A DNA stretch of 40,392 bases, taken from positions 1-40,392 of the forward strand of contig JACRJY010000087.1 in assembly GCA_016235585.1 (NCBI GenBank), given 5' to 3'. The position numbers and the translations under genes are program-made. The notes beneath the pieces are model-generated. The model was not told where the DNA came from, made no database searches, and saw only the letters and a list, made by a program, of their open reading frames with translations. This DNA is from Verrucomicrobiota bacterium. Its GTDB lineage: Bacteria; Verrucomicrobiota; Verrucomicrobiia; Limisphaerales; JACRJY01. This document shows, piece after piece, positions 15,672 through 23,504 of this stretch (position 1 is the stretch's first letter; the number at the start of each line of letters is the position of its first letter).

Positions 15672-16334
15672 TCAAAGCAGCGGCTTGGGCTTGAGGAGGA
15701 TGAAGTCGCCGCGGCGGTTCTTCGACCACGCCGCCTCGTTGTGGCCGGGGTCGGCGGGCCGATCCTCGCCGTAGCTGCGGGTGTAGACGCGATCCGGGCC
15801 GACGCCGGCCCGGACGAGATACTCGCGGACGGCCAGCGCGCGGCGCTCGCCGAGGGCGCGGTTGTATTCCTCGGTGCCGCGCTCGTCGCAATGGCCTTCG
15901 ACCAGCATCTTGTTGGCGGAAGCGCCGCTGCTCTTCAGGTAGGCCGCGACCTCATCAATCTTCTTCTGCTCGGTCTTCTTGATGGTGGCCTTGTCGAGAT
16001 CAAAGAACACGGTGTTGCCGCTGAACATCACGGCATCCTTGAGCATGCCTTCGTATTCATCCCCGCTCAATCCGATGGGAGCGCCCGGGGGAGGAAGGGG
16101 AACTGGGTTTGAATCCGGGGGGGTTGTCGGCGTAATGGCACCGCCTTTGGCCAGATCGGTGGAACTCAATCCGCCCGTGTTCGCCCTTGGCACCCCGCCG
16201 TCGCCGCCGGGCGCGGGGCCGCGAGCGCCGCCGATGGGCGTGATGTGTTTGCCGTTCTTGCCGGCGCAGCCGGAGGTGGCGAGCAGGAGGAGGGTGGAGC
16301 AGGCGATTAAACTGACGATTTTTACGGTTCTCAT
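15672..16334 (-). CDS. pal: Peptidoglycan-associated lipoprotein Pal (OmpA C-like)
   Basis: 220 residues from ATG 16334, chosen because it gives a clean lipoprotein signal (MRTVKIVSLIACSTLLLLAT, lipobox ending at Cys23); an in-frame ATG at 16358 adds only eight polar residues. A Gly/Pro-rich linker leads to an OmpA-like domain: VFFDLDKATIKKTEQKKIDE, then VEGHCDERGTEEYNRALGER, which bears the peptidoglycan-binding residues. Pal ties the outer membrane to peptidoglycan and interacts with TolB, encoded 27 bp upstream. Last gene of the tol cluster before the tat genes. Confidence 0.93.
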   Translation of the reverse strand: MRTVKIVSLIACSTLLLLATSGCAGKNGKHITPIGGARGPAPGGDGGVPRANTGGLSSTDLAKGGAITPTTPPDSNPVPLPPPGAPIGLSGDEYEGMLKDAVMFSGNTVFFDLDKATIKKTEQKKIDEVAAYLKSSGASANKMLVEGHCDERGTEEYNRALGERRALAVREYLVRAGVGPDRVYTRSYGEDRPADPGHNEAAWSKNRRGDFILLKPKPLL

Positions 16335-16361
16335 TTTATCTGTGGTTTGTTGTGGCACGGC

Positions 16362-17540
16362 TTATCTCGCCCAACTGGGTTGCGAATTGCCCCCCGAAAT
16401 TTTGCGGACATCCTTGACCTGTTTAGTGGGCACGTCAAGCAAAGACAAAAATCGCGACTCGTTCCTCCCGCGCCGCGTGAAAACCACCGTCCGCGAGTTC
16501 GGCGCCCACGAGGGATCCTCGCCCGGCACCAGCGCCGTCACCTCGCCGCCCTCCGCCGGCACGGTGCACAGCTCGAAGCCGCCGCGCCGCGTGGTGAACA
16601 GAATCGTCTTCCCATCCGGCGACCAGTCCGGCTCCGTGGCGTTGATGACGCCAATCGTCCGCAGCCGCCGCATCGGCCCGCCGCCGGCGGACACGAGGTA
16701 AAGCGCGGAAGTCCCGCCGTCCTCGGAGCTGAAGCAAATCTGCGAGCCGTCCGGCGACCAGCATGGCGAGGCCGCGCCGATGGCGGTGCGGGTGACTTGC
16801 TTCAAGTTTTTTCCGTCGGTATCGGAAGTGTAGACATCCAGCCGCCCGTCCTTGCTTAAAATCATCGCCAGTTTTCGCCCGTCGCGGGTGACGGCGGCGC
16901 TGGTGCACAGCCCCGGATAACGCGCCACCACTGCGCGTGCGCCCGTCGCGATGTCGTGCGAAAAAATATAGGGCGGCCCCTTGGAATAGGAGGTGTAGTA
17001 AAGCGCCCGATTCTCACGCCCCCAGCACGGCGCGGCGACAATGGAACTGTCCTGCGTGAGCTTCGCGGCGTTGTGGCCGTCGTAGTCCGCCACGTAAATC
17101 TCGCTCGTTGCGCCGGTGTCCACCTTGAAGGCGATGCGCGTGAGTGCGATGCCGGGGCGGCCCAGCGCCGCGAGGATTTCGTTGGCGAGCGCGTGCGCCT
17201 GCTGGCGCGCGGAGCCGCCGGAGAAGGCCCGCGCCAGCAGCACGGTCTTGCTCACCGGCTCGACGAGCCGCCCGTCGGTGCGGTCGGCGGTGTTTTGGCC
17301 GGTGACGAGCGCGCGGGCGTCCTCGGCCTTCACGAGCTTGCAGCCGCCGACTTCGAGGTCGAATTTCAAAGTCGAATCCACCTCGCCCGTGAAGCCGCTG
17401 ACGGAGAGGGGGATCAATTTCGACTGGTCGTAAATCTTGGTCACGTCCAGCACTTCCGGGGCTTGGGCGAAAACGTGGAACGAGCCCGCCACGGTGAGCG
17501 CAGCACACAGCGACAATTTGAAAAAGGAACGGTGGTTCAT
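16362..17540 (-). CDS. tolB: Tol-Pal system periplasmic protein TolB
   Basis: 392 residues with a signal peptide (LCAALTVAGSFHVFAQA). The N-terminal alpha/beta domain includes LVTGQNTADRTDGRLVEPVS and ARAFSGGSARQQAHALANEI. A six-bladed propeller follows with repeated WSPDG motifs (PCWSPDGSQICF, PDWSPDGKTILF, DPSWAPNSRTVVF). Shuttles between Pal and TolA in the periplasm during outer-membrane constriction. Its ATG overlaps the tolA stop by 4 bp (ATGA), so the two are translationally coupled. Confidence 0.92.
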   Translation of the reverse strand: MNHRSFFKLSLCAALTVAGSFHVFAQAPEVLDVTKIYDQSKLIPLSVSGFTGEVDSTLKFDLEVGGCKLVKAEDARALVTGQNTADRTDGRLVEPVSKTVLLARAFSGGSARQQAHALANEILAALGRPGIALTRIAFKVDTGATSEIYVADYDGHNAAKLTQDSSIVAAPCWGRENRALYYTSYSKGPPYIFSHDIATGARAVVARYPGLCTSAAVTRDGRKLAMILSKDGRLDVYTSDTDGKNLKQVTRTAIGAASPCWSPDGSQICFSSEDGGTSALYLVSAGGGPMRRLRTIGVINATEPDWSPDGKTILFTTRRGGFELCTVPAEGGEVTALVPGEDPSWAPNSRTVVFTRRGRNESRFLSLLDVPTKQVKDVRKISGGNSQPSWAR

Positions 17541-18481
17541 CCGAGCTGGCGTTTGGCTTTGAGGTTGAAGTTGATGTTGAAGGTGCGCTGCGCGTCGCGC
17601 GCGCCTTCGGGAAATTTCTGGATGAACTTCACGGCGTCGAGGGTGCGCTGCACCGACTTGTCCACCAGCGAGCGTCCGGAGCGCTGGAGGAGCCGCGCGC
17701 TCACCACCGTGCCGTCGCGCGCGATGGTTACGGTGGCCTGCACCACGGCGCTGTCGTCGTTCACGTCGTCGGGGATGGCCCAGGCGTTCTGATAGATGCT
17801 CACGACAATCTGGCCGTAGTTGGCGAACGCCTCGCCGCCGGGGCCGAGCGGCTCGGCGGAAATGGGCGAGGAGAGATTGTTCTTCAGCGAGTTGACCGAA
17901 CTCTTCAAACCCGCCAGCGCCTTGGCGCGCGCCTGTGCGGCGGCGGCCTCGGCGGCATCGTGCTGCTCGGTCGCGACGGCCTTTTTCTTGTCGGTCTCGC
18001 GCTTCACGTCGCTCGGCTTGGTTTTGGCCTTGGTGAAATCAAACGGTGATTTTTGCGGAGCCGTCTTGGTGGTTTGCTTTTGAGCTTTCGGTGGCGGTTC
18101 AACGATGACGGGTTTGGTGACAGTTTTTTTTACCGGCGGAACCGGCAGGATTGGGTCTTTGACGACGGGCTTGGGCGGTTCCGGCGGCGGCTTCGGCGTT
18201 GGCACTGGCGCGGGTTCTACCTTCGCCACCGGCTGTTGAGGCGGCGGTGGAGGCGTCGGCACCGGCTGCTCAATCTTCGCGGCGGGCGGTGGCGGAGCGC
18301 CGGTGGGGCTGCCGCCGCCAGAGAGCGCCGAATCCAAAACCGTGCGCGGGATGAACGTGAGCGCCGGCGGCGACTCGGGCCGGCGCTTCGACAGGAATCC
18401 CGGCGCGAGCAGCACAATGACCGCCAGCAGGCCGTGGAGCACGGCGGAACTGGCGAGACATTTTTTTTGCAGCCGGTTCAT
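17537..18481 (-). CDS. tolA: TolA/TonB-like energy-transducing protein
   Basis: 314 residues. An N-terminal inner-membrane helix (SSAVLHGLLAVIVLLAPGFL) is followed by a long Pro/Lys-rich region (about residues 55-160, with PPPPPQQPVAKVEPAPVPTP), an Ala-rich helical stretch, and a C-terminal TonB-type domain (ATVTIARDGTVVSARLLQRS to NFNLKAKRQLG). The domain resembles TonB/TolA C-terminal folds; position in tolQ-R-A-B-pal favours TolA. It conveys proton-motive force from TolQ/TolR across the periplasm to TolB/Pal. Confidence 0.87.
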   Translation of the reverse strand: MNRLQKKCLASSAVLHGLLAVIVLLAPGFLSKRRPESPPALTFIPRTVLDSALSGGGSPTGAPPPPAAKIEQPVPTPPPPPQQPVAKVEPAPVPTPKPPPEPPKPVVKDPILPVPPVKKTVTKPVIVEPPPKAQKQTTKTAPQKSPFDFTKAKTKPSDVKRETDKKKAVATEQHDAAEAAAAQARAKALAGLKSSVNSLKNNLSSPISAEPLGPGGEAFANYGQIVVSIYQNAWAIPDDVNDDSAVVQATVTIARDGTVVSARLLQRSGRSLVDKSVQRTLDAVKFIQKFPEGARDAQRTFNINFNLKAKRQLG

Positions 18482-18901
18482 TTATTTCGTCGGGTCGGTG
18501 CGGAGCGCAAAGCGCGTGATGCCGTTGCGCTGGCAGCGGTCAATGATGGCGTAGGTGTATTTGTTCAGCCCGTTTTCGTCGGCGCGGATGTAGATGACGG
18601 TGTTCGGATTCGATCTGGACGCCTTCACCAGTTCCGCCTCGATCAAATTCAAATCCATCCGCCGCCGATCCAGCATATACGCTCCCTGCGCGCTGACCTC
18701 GACGGTGCGAATGTCGCTTTTCTCCACCGGCTTGTCGGGCCGGCCGCCCGCCGGGAGTTGCAGGTCAATGCCCTGCTCCAGCAGCGGCGTGGTGATGACG
18801 AAGATGATCAGCAGCACGAACGCCAGGTCGAGCAGCGGCGTGATGTTGATCTCGTTCAACGTCACCAGCGAATTGCGTTGGGAAAAACGGCGCATCGTCA
18901 T
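18482..18901 (-). CDS. tolR: ExbD/TolR-family protein
   Basis: 139 residues. The cytoplasmic N-terminus NSLVTLNEINITPLLDLAFV runs into the single membrane helix containing the conserved Asp (residue 25) that carries protons in this family; a periplasmic domain (VIYIRADENGLNKYTYAIID) follows. It forms the stator motor with TolQ. Its TAA stop directly abuts the tolA ATG, and tolQ lies 36 bp upstream. Confidence 0.93.
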   Translation of the reverse strand: MTMRRFSQRNSLVTLNEINITPLLDLAFVLLIIFVITTPLLEQGIDLQLPAGGRPDKPVEKSDIRTVEVSAQGAYMLDRRRMDLNLIEAELVKASRSNPNTVIYIRADENGLNKYTYAIIDRCQRNGITRFALRTDPTK

Positions 18902-18937
18902 TCACGGCGGAACGGTTCCGCCATAATCATTCCACTT

Positions 18938-19696
18938 TCATTCCACATCCTCGCGCAAGTATTCCGCCTCCATCTTCGAGGCGAGTTCCTGCGCGAAATT
19001 ATCGAGTTCCACCGTCTGGGTGCGCAGGTTGTGCACCAGCCAGTTGTAGCCAAACATGGACGGGATGGCCACGAGCAGCCCGGCCACGGTCGTCACCAGC
19101 GCGGCGGACACGCCGGGGGCCATCGTGGCGAGGTTCGCCTTGCCCGACTGCGCGATGTGCCCAAACGTGCTCATCACGCCCCACACCGTGCCGAGCAGGC
19201 CGAGGAACGGCGCGCCGCTGACCGCCAGCGCCAGCGTGATCAGTCCCGACTCCAGCTTCAACGACTCGCGCGCGACCACGCCTTCCAGCGAGCGCTTCAC
19301 GTGTTCCATGGATTTCAGGGAAATGTGTTTCCGCCGGCCCGCTGCGTCCGGCTGCTTGAGCCGGGCGTCAATGGCGAGGCAGCCCTCCTGATAGACGGAA
19401 AAAAGCGGGCAACCCTCCACCAGAACTCGGCGGGCAAAAATGCCGAGCACGCCCGGTTGCGCGCGAAACTCGGCGTCGAAATACTGGTTGAGCCGTTTTG
19501 CGCGCCGCATCTGCATGGTTTTGGAAATCATCACCGACCATGCAAAGATGGAGAGCACCACGAGCAGGAAAATCACCGCCTTGCCCTCCACCGTGGTCTG
19601 CTCCCAGATGTAGAGCATCTCGGTCTTGTCGCCCGCGGCGGCGAAAAAACAGTTGGCGGCGTTCATAGAAACAACATCGGCGGACTGCGGCTCCAC
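18938..19696 (-). CDS. tolQ: MotA/TolQ/ExbB proton channel protein
   Basis: 252 residues. GTG start at 19696 is preceded by AGGAA at good spacing; ATG at 19666 and 19618 are alternatives. TM1 is AVIFLLVVLSIFAWSVMISK; a large cytoplasmic loop follows; TM2 and TM3 carry GLITLALAVSGAPFLGLLGT and VWGVMSTFGHIAQSG, then APGVSAALVTTVAGLLVAIP, the hallmark of the family. Pairs with TolR as a proton-driven rotary stator. First gene of the tol cluster. Confidence 0.93.
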   Translation of the reverse strand: MEPQSADVVSMNAANCFFAAAGDKTEMLYIWEQTTVEGKAVIFLLVVLSIFAWSVMISKTMQMRRAKRLNQYFDAEFRAQPGVLGIFARRVLVEGCPLFSVYQEGCLAIDARLKQPDAAGRRKHISLKSMEHVKRSLEGVVARESLKLESGLITLALAVSGAPFLGLLGTVWGVMSTFGHIAQSGKANLATMAPGVSAALVTTVAGLLVAIPSMFGYNWLVHNLRTQTVELDNFAQELASKMEAEYLREDVE

Positions 19697-19733
19697 CGTT
19701 CCTATTCACCACAAGACACCGGCGCAACTGAAA

Positions 19734-19949
19734 TCACTTGTTGCGGCGGGCGCGGGCGGGATCGGTGCGGAGCAAGGTGCCTTCCGACAAATGCCCCTCG
19801 ACGCCCCGGGCGATCAGTCGCTCGGCGGCGTCGGCGGGATTTTTCCCGAACAGCCCCGTGTCCACCAGGCTCACGAGATACTCGTAGACGTGCGGCGTGG
19901 TGGAGACCGTGAGGGTCACCGTCTTGACGCTGTTCGGTTGTCGAGGCAT
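19734..19949 (-). CDS. Small protein, possibly ribbon-helix-helix regulator
   Basis: 71 residues, ATG at 19949. It begins basic and beta-like (KTVTLTVSTTPHVYEYLVSL), then a helix (NPADAAERLIARGVEGHL) and an Arg-rich tail. This strand-helix-helix order and size fit MetJ/CopG-type DNA-binding proteins or antitoxins, but no diagnostic motif is present and I would not insist. A perfect inverted repeat lies 5 bp upstream of the start and could be its own operator. It precedes tolQ on the same strand (38-bp gap); no toxin partner is visible. Confidence 0.55.
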   Translation of the reverse strand: MPRQPNSVKTVTLTVSTTPHVYEYLVSLVDTGLFGKNPADAAERLIARGVEGHLSEGTLLRTDPARARRNK

Positions 19950-19953
19950 TCTT

Positions 19954-19971
19954 TTGCCATTCTTATGGCAA
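19954..19971 (-). promoter_or_regulatory. Perfect 7-bp inverted repeat upstream of the small regulator-like gene
   Basis: TTGCCAT-TCTT-ATGGCAA, centred about 13 bp upstream of the ATG at 19949, with an AT-rich TATATT stretch beside it on the gene's strand. Short, symmetric and well placed for autoregulation. No binding evidence. Confidence 0.4.
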
Positions 19972-20077
19972 TATATCTAGCCGAGGGCAAGGGCAATTTC
20001 CCGAAAGTTATTCACAGGCTGGCGGCGGCGGTTTGAACATTGAACCCCGCGTTTCCACTGATAAGCTCGCGTCCACG

Positions 20078-21208
20078 ATGACCCGCGCGAAGAACACCCG
20101 TTCCGCCCGTCTGCCCGCCTTCCGGCTGCAGGAGAGCGGGCTGTTGCTCGTCATCTTCATTCTCGGGCTGCTGCTGACGATGTTCGGCGGCACGGTGAAG
20201 GTGGCGAAGTTCGAGACCAACGCCCAGGGCGAGCGCCAGCGCGTCTTCACCACCGGCGCGGACGGCGAGCAGATGCCGGCCTTCGAGGAGAAGAACAAAT
20301 TCCTCAACGCGCAAAACCTCACCCAGCTCGCCAAGGACACGAGCTTCATCGCCATCATGGCCGTGGGCGCGACGTTCGTTATCATCGCGGGGCAGATTGA
20401 CTTGAGCGTCGGCGCGATTTACGCGCTCGCCTCGGTGCTGGGCGCGCTGGTGTTTCACGCCTTCGGGCCGAATGGCGCTAGCGCCGCGCACCCGGTGCTC
20501 GGTGCGGTGCTGGGCATGGGCACGTGTGTCGGCGTGGCGACAGTGTGCGGCCTGCTGAACGGTGCGATGGTCGTCGCGCTGCGCGTGCATCCATTCATCA
20601 TCACGCTGGGCACGATGGCGATTTTTCGCGGCGTGGCGTTTGTCATCACCAAGGGCCAGTCCGTCGGCGAGTTCCCGACAGCGTTTCGACAGTTGGTGCA
20701 GTGGCAGACCGGCAACGGCTTGAGCCTCGTGCCGCTCGGCGTGATGGTGCTGGTGGCCATCGCGGGCGGAATTTACCTCACGCGGCTGGCGGCGGGCCGG
20801 CGCATCTATGCCGTCGGCGGCAACGAACTGGCGAGCCGTTACAGCGGCCTCCGCGTGGCGCGGGTAAAATTGAGCGTGTTCATCTACTCCGGGCTGACGG
20901 CGGGCGTGGCCGCGTTGCTGGCGCTCGGCTACTACGGCAGCGCGTCCTCCGGCGACGGCGCGGGCTACGAACTCGACGTCATCGCCGCCGCCGTGGTGGG
21001 CGGCGCGAGCCTCACCGGCGGCAAAGGCTCGGCCCTCGGCGCGCTGCTGGGCGCGCTCATCATCAAGCTGATTGACAACGGCATCGTCATCCTCGGCATT
21101 GATCAGAACTACAGCCGCATCATCATCGGCGTCGCCGTCATCCTGGCCGTCGTGCTCGACCAGTTCAACGCGTGGCTCGCCCGCCGCCGGATGAGCAAGG
21201 TGGGGTGA
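20078..21208 (+). CDS. Sugar ABC transporter permease, RbsC/XylH-like (orphan)
   Basis: 376 residues from ATG 20078; a TTG at 20033 would add 15 residues. TM1 (ESGLLLVIFILGLLLTMFGG) is followed by a periplasmic insert of about 55 polar residues. Then comes the BPD_transp_2 core: MAVGATFVIIAGQIDLSVGA, LLNGAMVVALRVHPFIITLG, the coupling-loop region VGGNELASRYSGLRVARVKL, and AAAVVGGASLTGGKGSALGA. These are signature stretches of ribose/xylose-type importers. No ATPase or binding protein gene is adjacent, so partners must be encoded elsewhere or the gene is a remnant. Single gene on the plus strand between two minus-strand blocks. Confidence 0.9.
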   Translation: MTRAKNTRSARLPAFRLQESGLLLVIFILGLLLTMFGGTVKVAKFETNAQGERQRVFTTGADGEQMPAFEEKNKFLNAQNLTQLAKDTSFIAIMAVGATFVIIAGQIDLSVGAIYALASVLGALVFHAFGPNGASAAHPVLGAVLGMGTCVGVATVCGLLNGAMVVALRVHPFIITLGTMAIFRGVAFVITKGQSVGEFPTAFRQLVQWQTGNGLSLVPLGVMVLVAIAGGIYLTRLAAGRRIYAVGGNELASRYSGLRVARVKLSVFIYSGLTAGVAALLALGYYGSASSGDGAGYELDVIAAAVVGGASLTGGKGSALGALLGALIIKLIDNGIVILGIDQNYSRIIIGVAVILAVVLDQFNAWLARRRMSKVG

Positions 21209-21336
21209 AGTGGCCTGCGCGCCAAGCCATGAGAACCGTCCTGTTCGCCGCACTGCTCTGTGCTGCTGGCTTGATCTTCCCGTGCACTCACGGCCGGCAG
21301 AACGATGCGCCCCGTAATTATTTCCTCGAAGCTTGT

Positions 21337-21618
21337 GCCATACACGGGGCCATGCATCGGAAAACCGTTGGTCTTTTCTCGCGCGGGCTTTCCCGAGAAA
21401 CCGGAAAAGGGAAAAACCCGGCCCTGTGGGTAGATGCGATCAGGAGGAAGTGACAAGCCGGGGTCTGGAGGAGCGCGAAAGAAATCGCCGGGGTCTGCGG
21501 AGGCGCGGGAAGCAGCGTTGATTTCAGCGAGCGAAAAAGAAATCACCAGCACAGCGGTTAAGGCTGCGATCCTCGAAGAGTCAGGTGCGACTTTCATAGG
21601 CGATGAATCCGCGTTCAT
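21337..21618 (-). pseudogene. 5' fragment of a secreted-protein gene
   Basis: On the minus strand, 21 bp after the sialidase-like stop, a frame opens at 21618 (a second ATG at 21597 reads MKVAPDSS). It encodes a good signal peptide (RIAALTAVLVISFSLAEINA) followed by mature-looking sequence (DRIYPQGRVFPFSGFSGKPA, then EKTNGFPMHGPVYG). The pattern 'pFsgfs...k.nGFpmhGPvYG' recalls N-termini of secreted verrucomicrobial proteins, possibly carbohydrate-active. The frame stays open to 21109, but the C-terminal part runs antisense through rbsC and is not protein-like. The rest of the gene appears deleted. On the plus strand a 74-residue frame at 21229-21453 is probably its shadow. The remaining gap holds only GGGGTCTG-containing direct repeats. 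Confidence 0.5.
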
Positions 21619-21639
21619 CTGTGCTCACTAACGGCCAAA

Positions 21640-22803
21640 TCATTTTGTGGACAGCGGCGGGAGTTTCGCCCCGTAGTAGACGGCACGATGGCGGTTGTCG
21701 TCGTAGGCGAAGTGGAGCCATTGCTTGTCCTTGCTCACGAAGCCGTCGGGGTAATTCAGCCGGCCCTTCGGCCCGTCGCTCGACTCGGGCACGAGGACGC
21801 GACGATAGGGCCATGTCTTCAATCCGTCGAAGCTGATCCACAACGCCAACGGGCTGCGATGCGACGGATTTGGATTGTGCAGCATCGCGACGGTGTCACC
21901 GCCGAGCGGATGGAGCGTGGCCTTGGAGCCGGGATTGGGAATGTCCGTCTTGCGCGCGAACTCCGGCCAGGTGCGCCCGCCGTCCTTGGACTCCGCGTAA
22001 TAGAGCACGCCGCCCAGCCGATCCGCGCGGATGATCATCGCGATGCGGCCGTCGTTGAGTTCGGCGAGGTTGTTCTCGGCCCAGCCGAAGTAGAGGTCGT
22101 TCGTCGTGAGCCGGATGTTGCCGTGCTCGGTCCAGGTCATGCCGCCGTCGCCGCTCATGATGACCCCGTTGCGCGGGTTGGTGAACTTGCGCTCCAACGG
22201 CGGTTTCGACTGCTCCGCGTCCGGCCCGATGTAATGCTGGAACGGAATGATGATGCGCCCGTCGCGCGCGATGATGTGATTGCGGATGAACGTGCGCTCC
22301 TTCAGTCGACCCGGCACCTCGTGCGGTTTGCTCCACGTCTTGAACGAATCGTCGCTGGTGAGGAACCACGAGCGCCAGTCATTGGCCCAATGCTTCGAGT
22401 GCGTGCCGAAGAACAGCGTCGCACGCTGGCCGCGAATCATCAGCTCCGTCGGCCCCTGGCCAATGGTCTTGCCCTCCCGCGGGAATCCGACATCGAACCG
22501 CTCCAGCTTCGACCACGTTTTGCCCTGGTCGTGGCTGCGCGAGACGCCGGTGTAATTCAGCGGCGACGGCTCGGTGTCGCCGCCCGCGAGGATGAACAAA
22601 ATCCACGAGCCATCGGGCAACTCGCGCAGCGTGGTGTCGCAGACCATCTTGTTCGGCGTGATGCCGTCGTAGGCGAAGACCTTGCGGTCGTGCTTCGCGT
22701 CCTCGGCGGCCTGCTTTTCCCAATCAGCGGCGGAGGAATGGCCGCAAAAGAACGCAGAAAACGCAAAGCCGAGGAGGCTGGATATGGTGTGGCGCATGGT
22801 CAT
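21640..22803 (-). CDS. Secreted sialidase-family (BNR/Asp-box) protein
   Basis: 387 residues. Signal peptide ends near residue 25 (ISSLLGFAFSAFFCGHSSAA). Three Asp-box type repeats are visible: SRSHDQGKTW, SGDGGMTW and SKDGGRTW, as in six-bladed sialidase/neuraminidase folds. Arg-rich stretches such as FIRNHIIARDGRIIIPFQHY and IIRADRLGGVLYY fit substrate pockets, but I cannot assign a complete Arg triad. Such proteins remove terminal sugars outside the cytoplasm; activity on sialic acid itself is not assured. The ATG overlaps the stop of the SGNH gene (ATGA). Last intact gene of the operon starting at 27643. Confidence 0.82.
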   Translation of the reverse strand: MTMRHTISSLLGFAFSAFFCGHSSAADWEKQAAEDAKHDRKVFAYDGITPNKMVCDTTLRELPDGSWILFILAGGDTEPSPLNYTGVSRSHDQGKTWSKLERFDVGFPREGKTIGQGPTELMIRGQRATLFFGTHSKHWANDWRSWFLTSDDSFKTWSKPHEVPGRLKERTFIRNHIIARDGRIIIPFQHYIGPDAEQSKPPLERKFTNPRNGVIMSGDGGMTWTEHGNIRLTTNDLYFGWAENNLAELNDGRIAMIIRADRLGGVLYYAESKDGGRTWPEFARKTDIPNPGSKATLHPLGGDTVAMLHNPNPSHRSPLALWISFDGLKTWPYRRVLVPESSDGPKGRLNYPDGFVSKDKQWLHFAYDDNRHRAVYYGAKLPPLSTK

Positions 22804-23504
22804 TTTGATTTCAAGGCGGCCTCAATGCTCGCCGTGACGTGCTTCGCGAGCAGCTCCGATCCGGCGGCGGAGAAATGGACGTCGTTGGGCCGTTGCAGAT
22901 CCGCCACGTGCGGCGCGATGGCGGCGTGGAGGTCGTCAATGGCCACGCCGCTTTCCTCCATCACCTTTTTCGCGACGACGTTGTATCGATCCACGCTGCC
23001 GAAACGGCGAATGGGCGAGATGTTGCCGCCATTGGGCACGGGCGTGGTCGTGGCGAAAACCAGTTTCGCGCCCGTGGTCTTCATCTGCTTCACCAGTTCG
23101 CGCAGATTCTTCTCGTAAATCTCCGGCGGCGCGTGACGGACGCCCTCGGGCGGGAGCTTCGCGTCGTGCAGGCCGAAGTTGAAATGAATCACGTCCCACT
23201 TTTTGTCGCCGAGCCACGACTTGAGATGCGTCAGGCCGTTGCCCGTGGAACTGCAATTCGCCGGCGGGCGGTGCACATTGGCCTTGCCCTTGAGCAGCGC
23301 GCGCACCGTCAGCGTGTAGCCCATCGAAACCGAATCGCCGATGAGCAGCACACGCGGCAGGCCGGCGACATCCTCCACCGGCGCGAGCGAGGAGTCGGGC
23401 GCGGGTTTGGGTTTCGCCACCGTCTTGGCGGGCGAATCGGCGGCGTTCAACGCCGTGAGCGACGCCAGCAGCAGGACAGTGAGGAGCGTGCGTGTTCGCT
23501 TCAT
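22800..23504 (-). CDS. Secreted SGNH/GDSL hydrolase
   Basis: 234 residues from ATG 23504, which overlaps the preceding gene's stop (ATGA) and gives a signal peptide (TRTLLTVLLLASLTALNAAD). Block I is LLIGDSVSMGY with the nucleophile Ser58. The block III region is FNFGLHDAK, where His replaces the usual Asn. Block V is NDVHFSAAG, providing the Asp-x-x-His pair. SGNH enzymes are esterases; in polysaccharide loci they often remove acetyl groups. Translational coupling to both neighbours supports a shared substrate. Confidence 0.87.
   Translation of the reverse strand: MKRTRTLLTVLLLASLTALNAADSPAKTVAKPKPAPDSSLAPVEDVAGLPRVLLIGDSVSMGYTLTVRALLKGKANVHRPPANCSSTGNGLTHLKSWLGDKKWDVIHFNFGLHDAKLPPEGVRHAPPEIYEKNLRELVKQMKTTGAKLVFATTTPVPNGGNISPIRRFGSVDRYNVVAKKVMEESGVAIDDLHAAIAPHVADLQRPNDVHFSAAGSELLAKHVTASIEAALKSK

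Noticed and set aside
18053..19912. 619-codon plus-strand frame opposite tolA, tolR and tolQ
   Set aside because: Shadow of three genes with unmistakable Tol motifs.
21229..21453. Plus-strand 74-residue protein with a signal-like start
   Set aside because: It lies opposite the better-supported minus-strand fragment and lacks protein-like sequence after the hydrophobic start.
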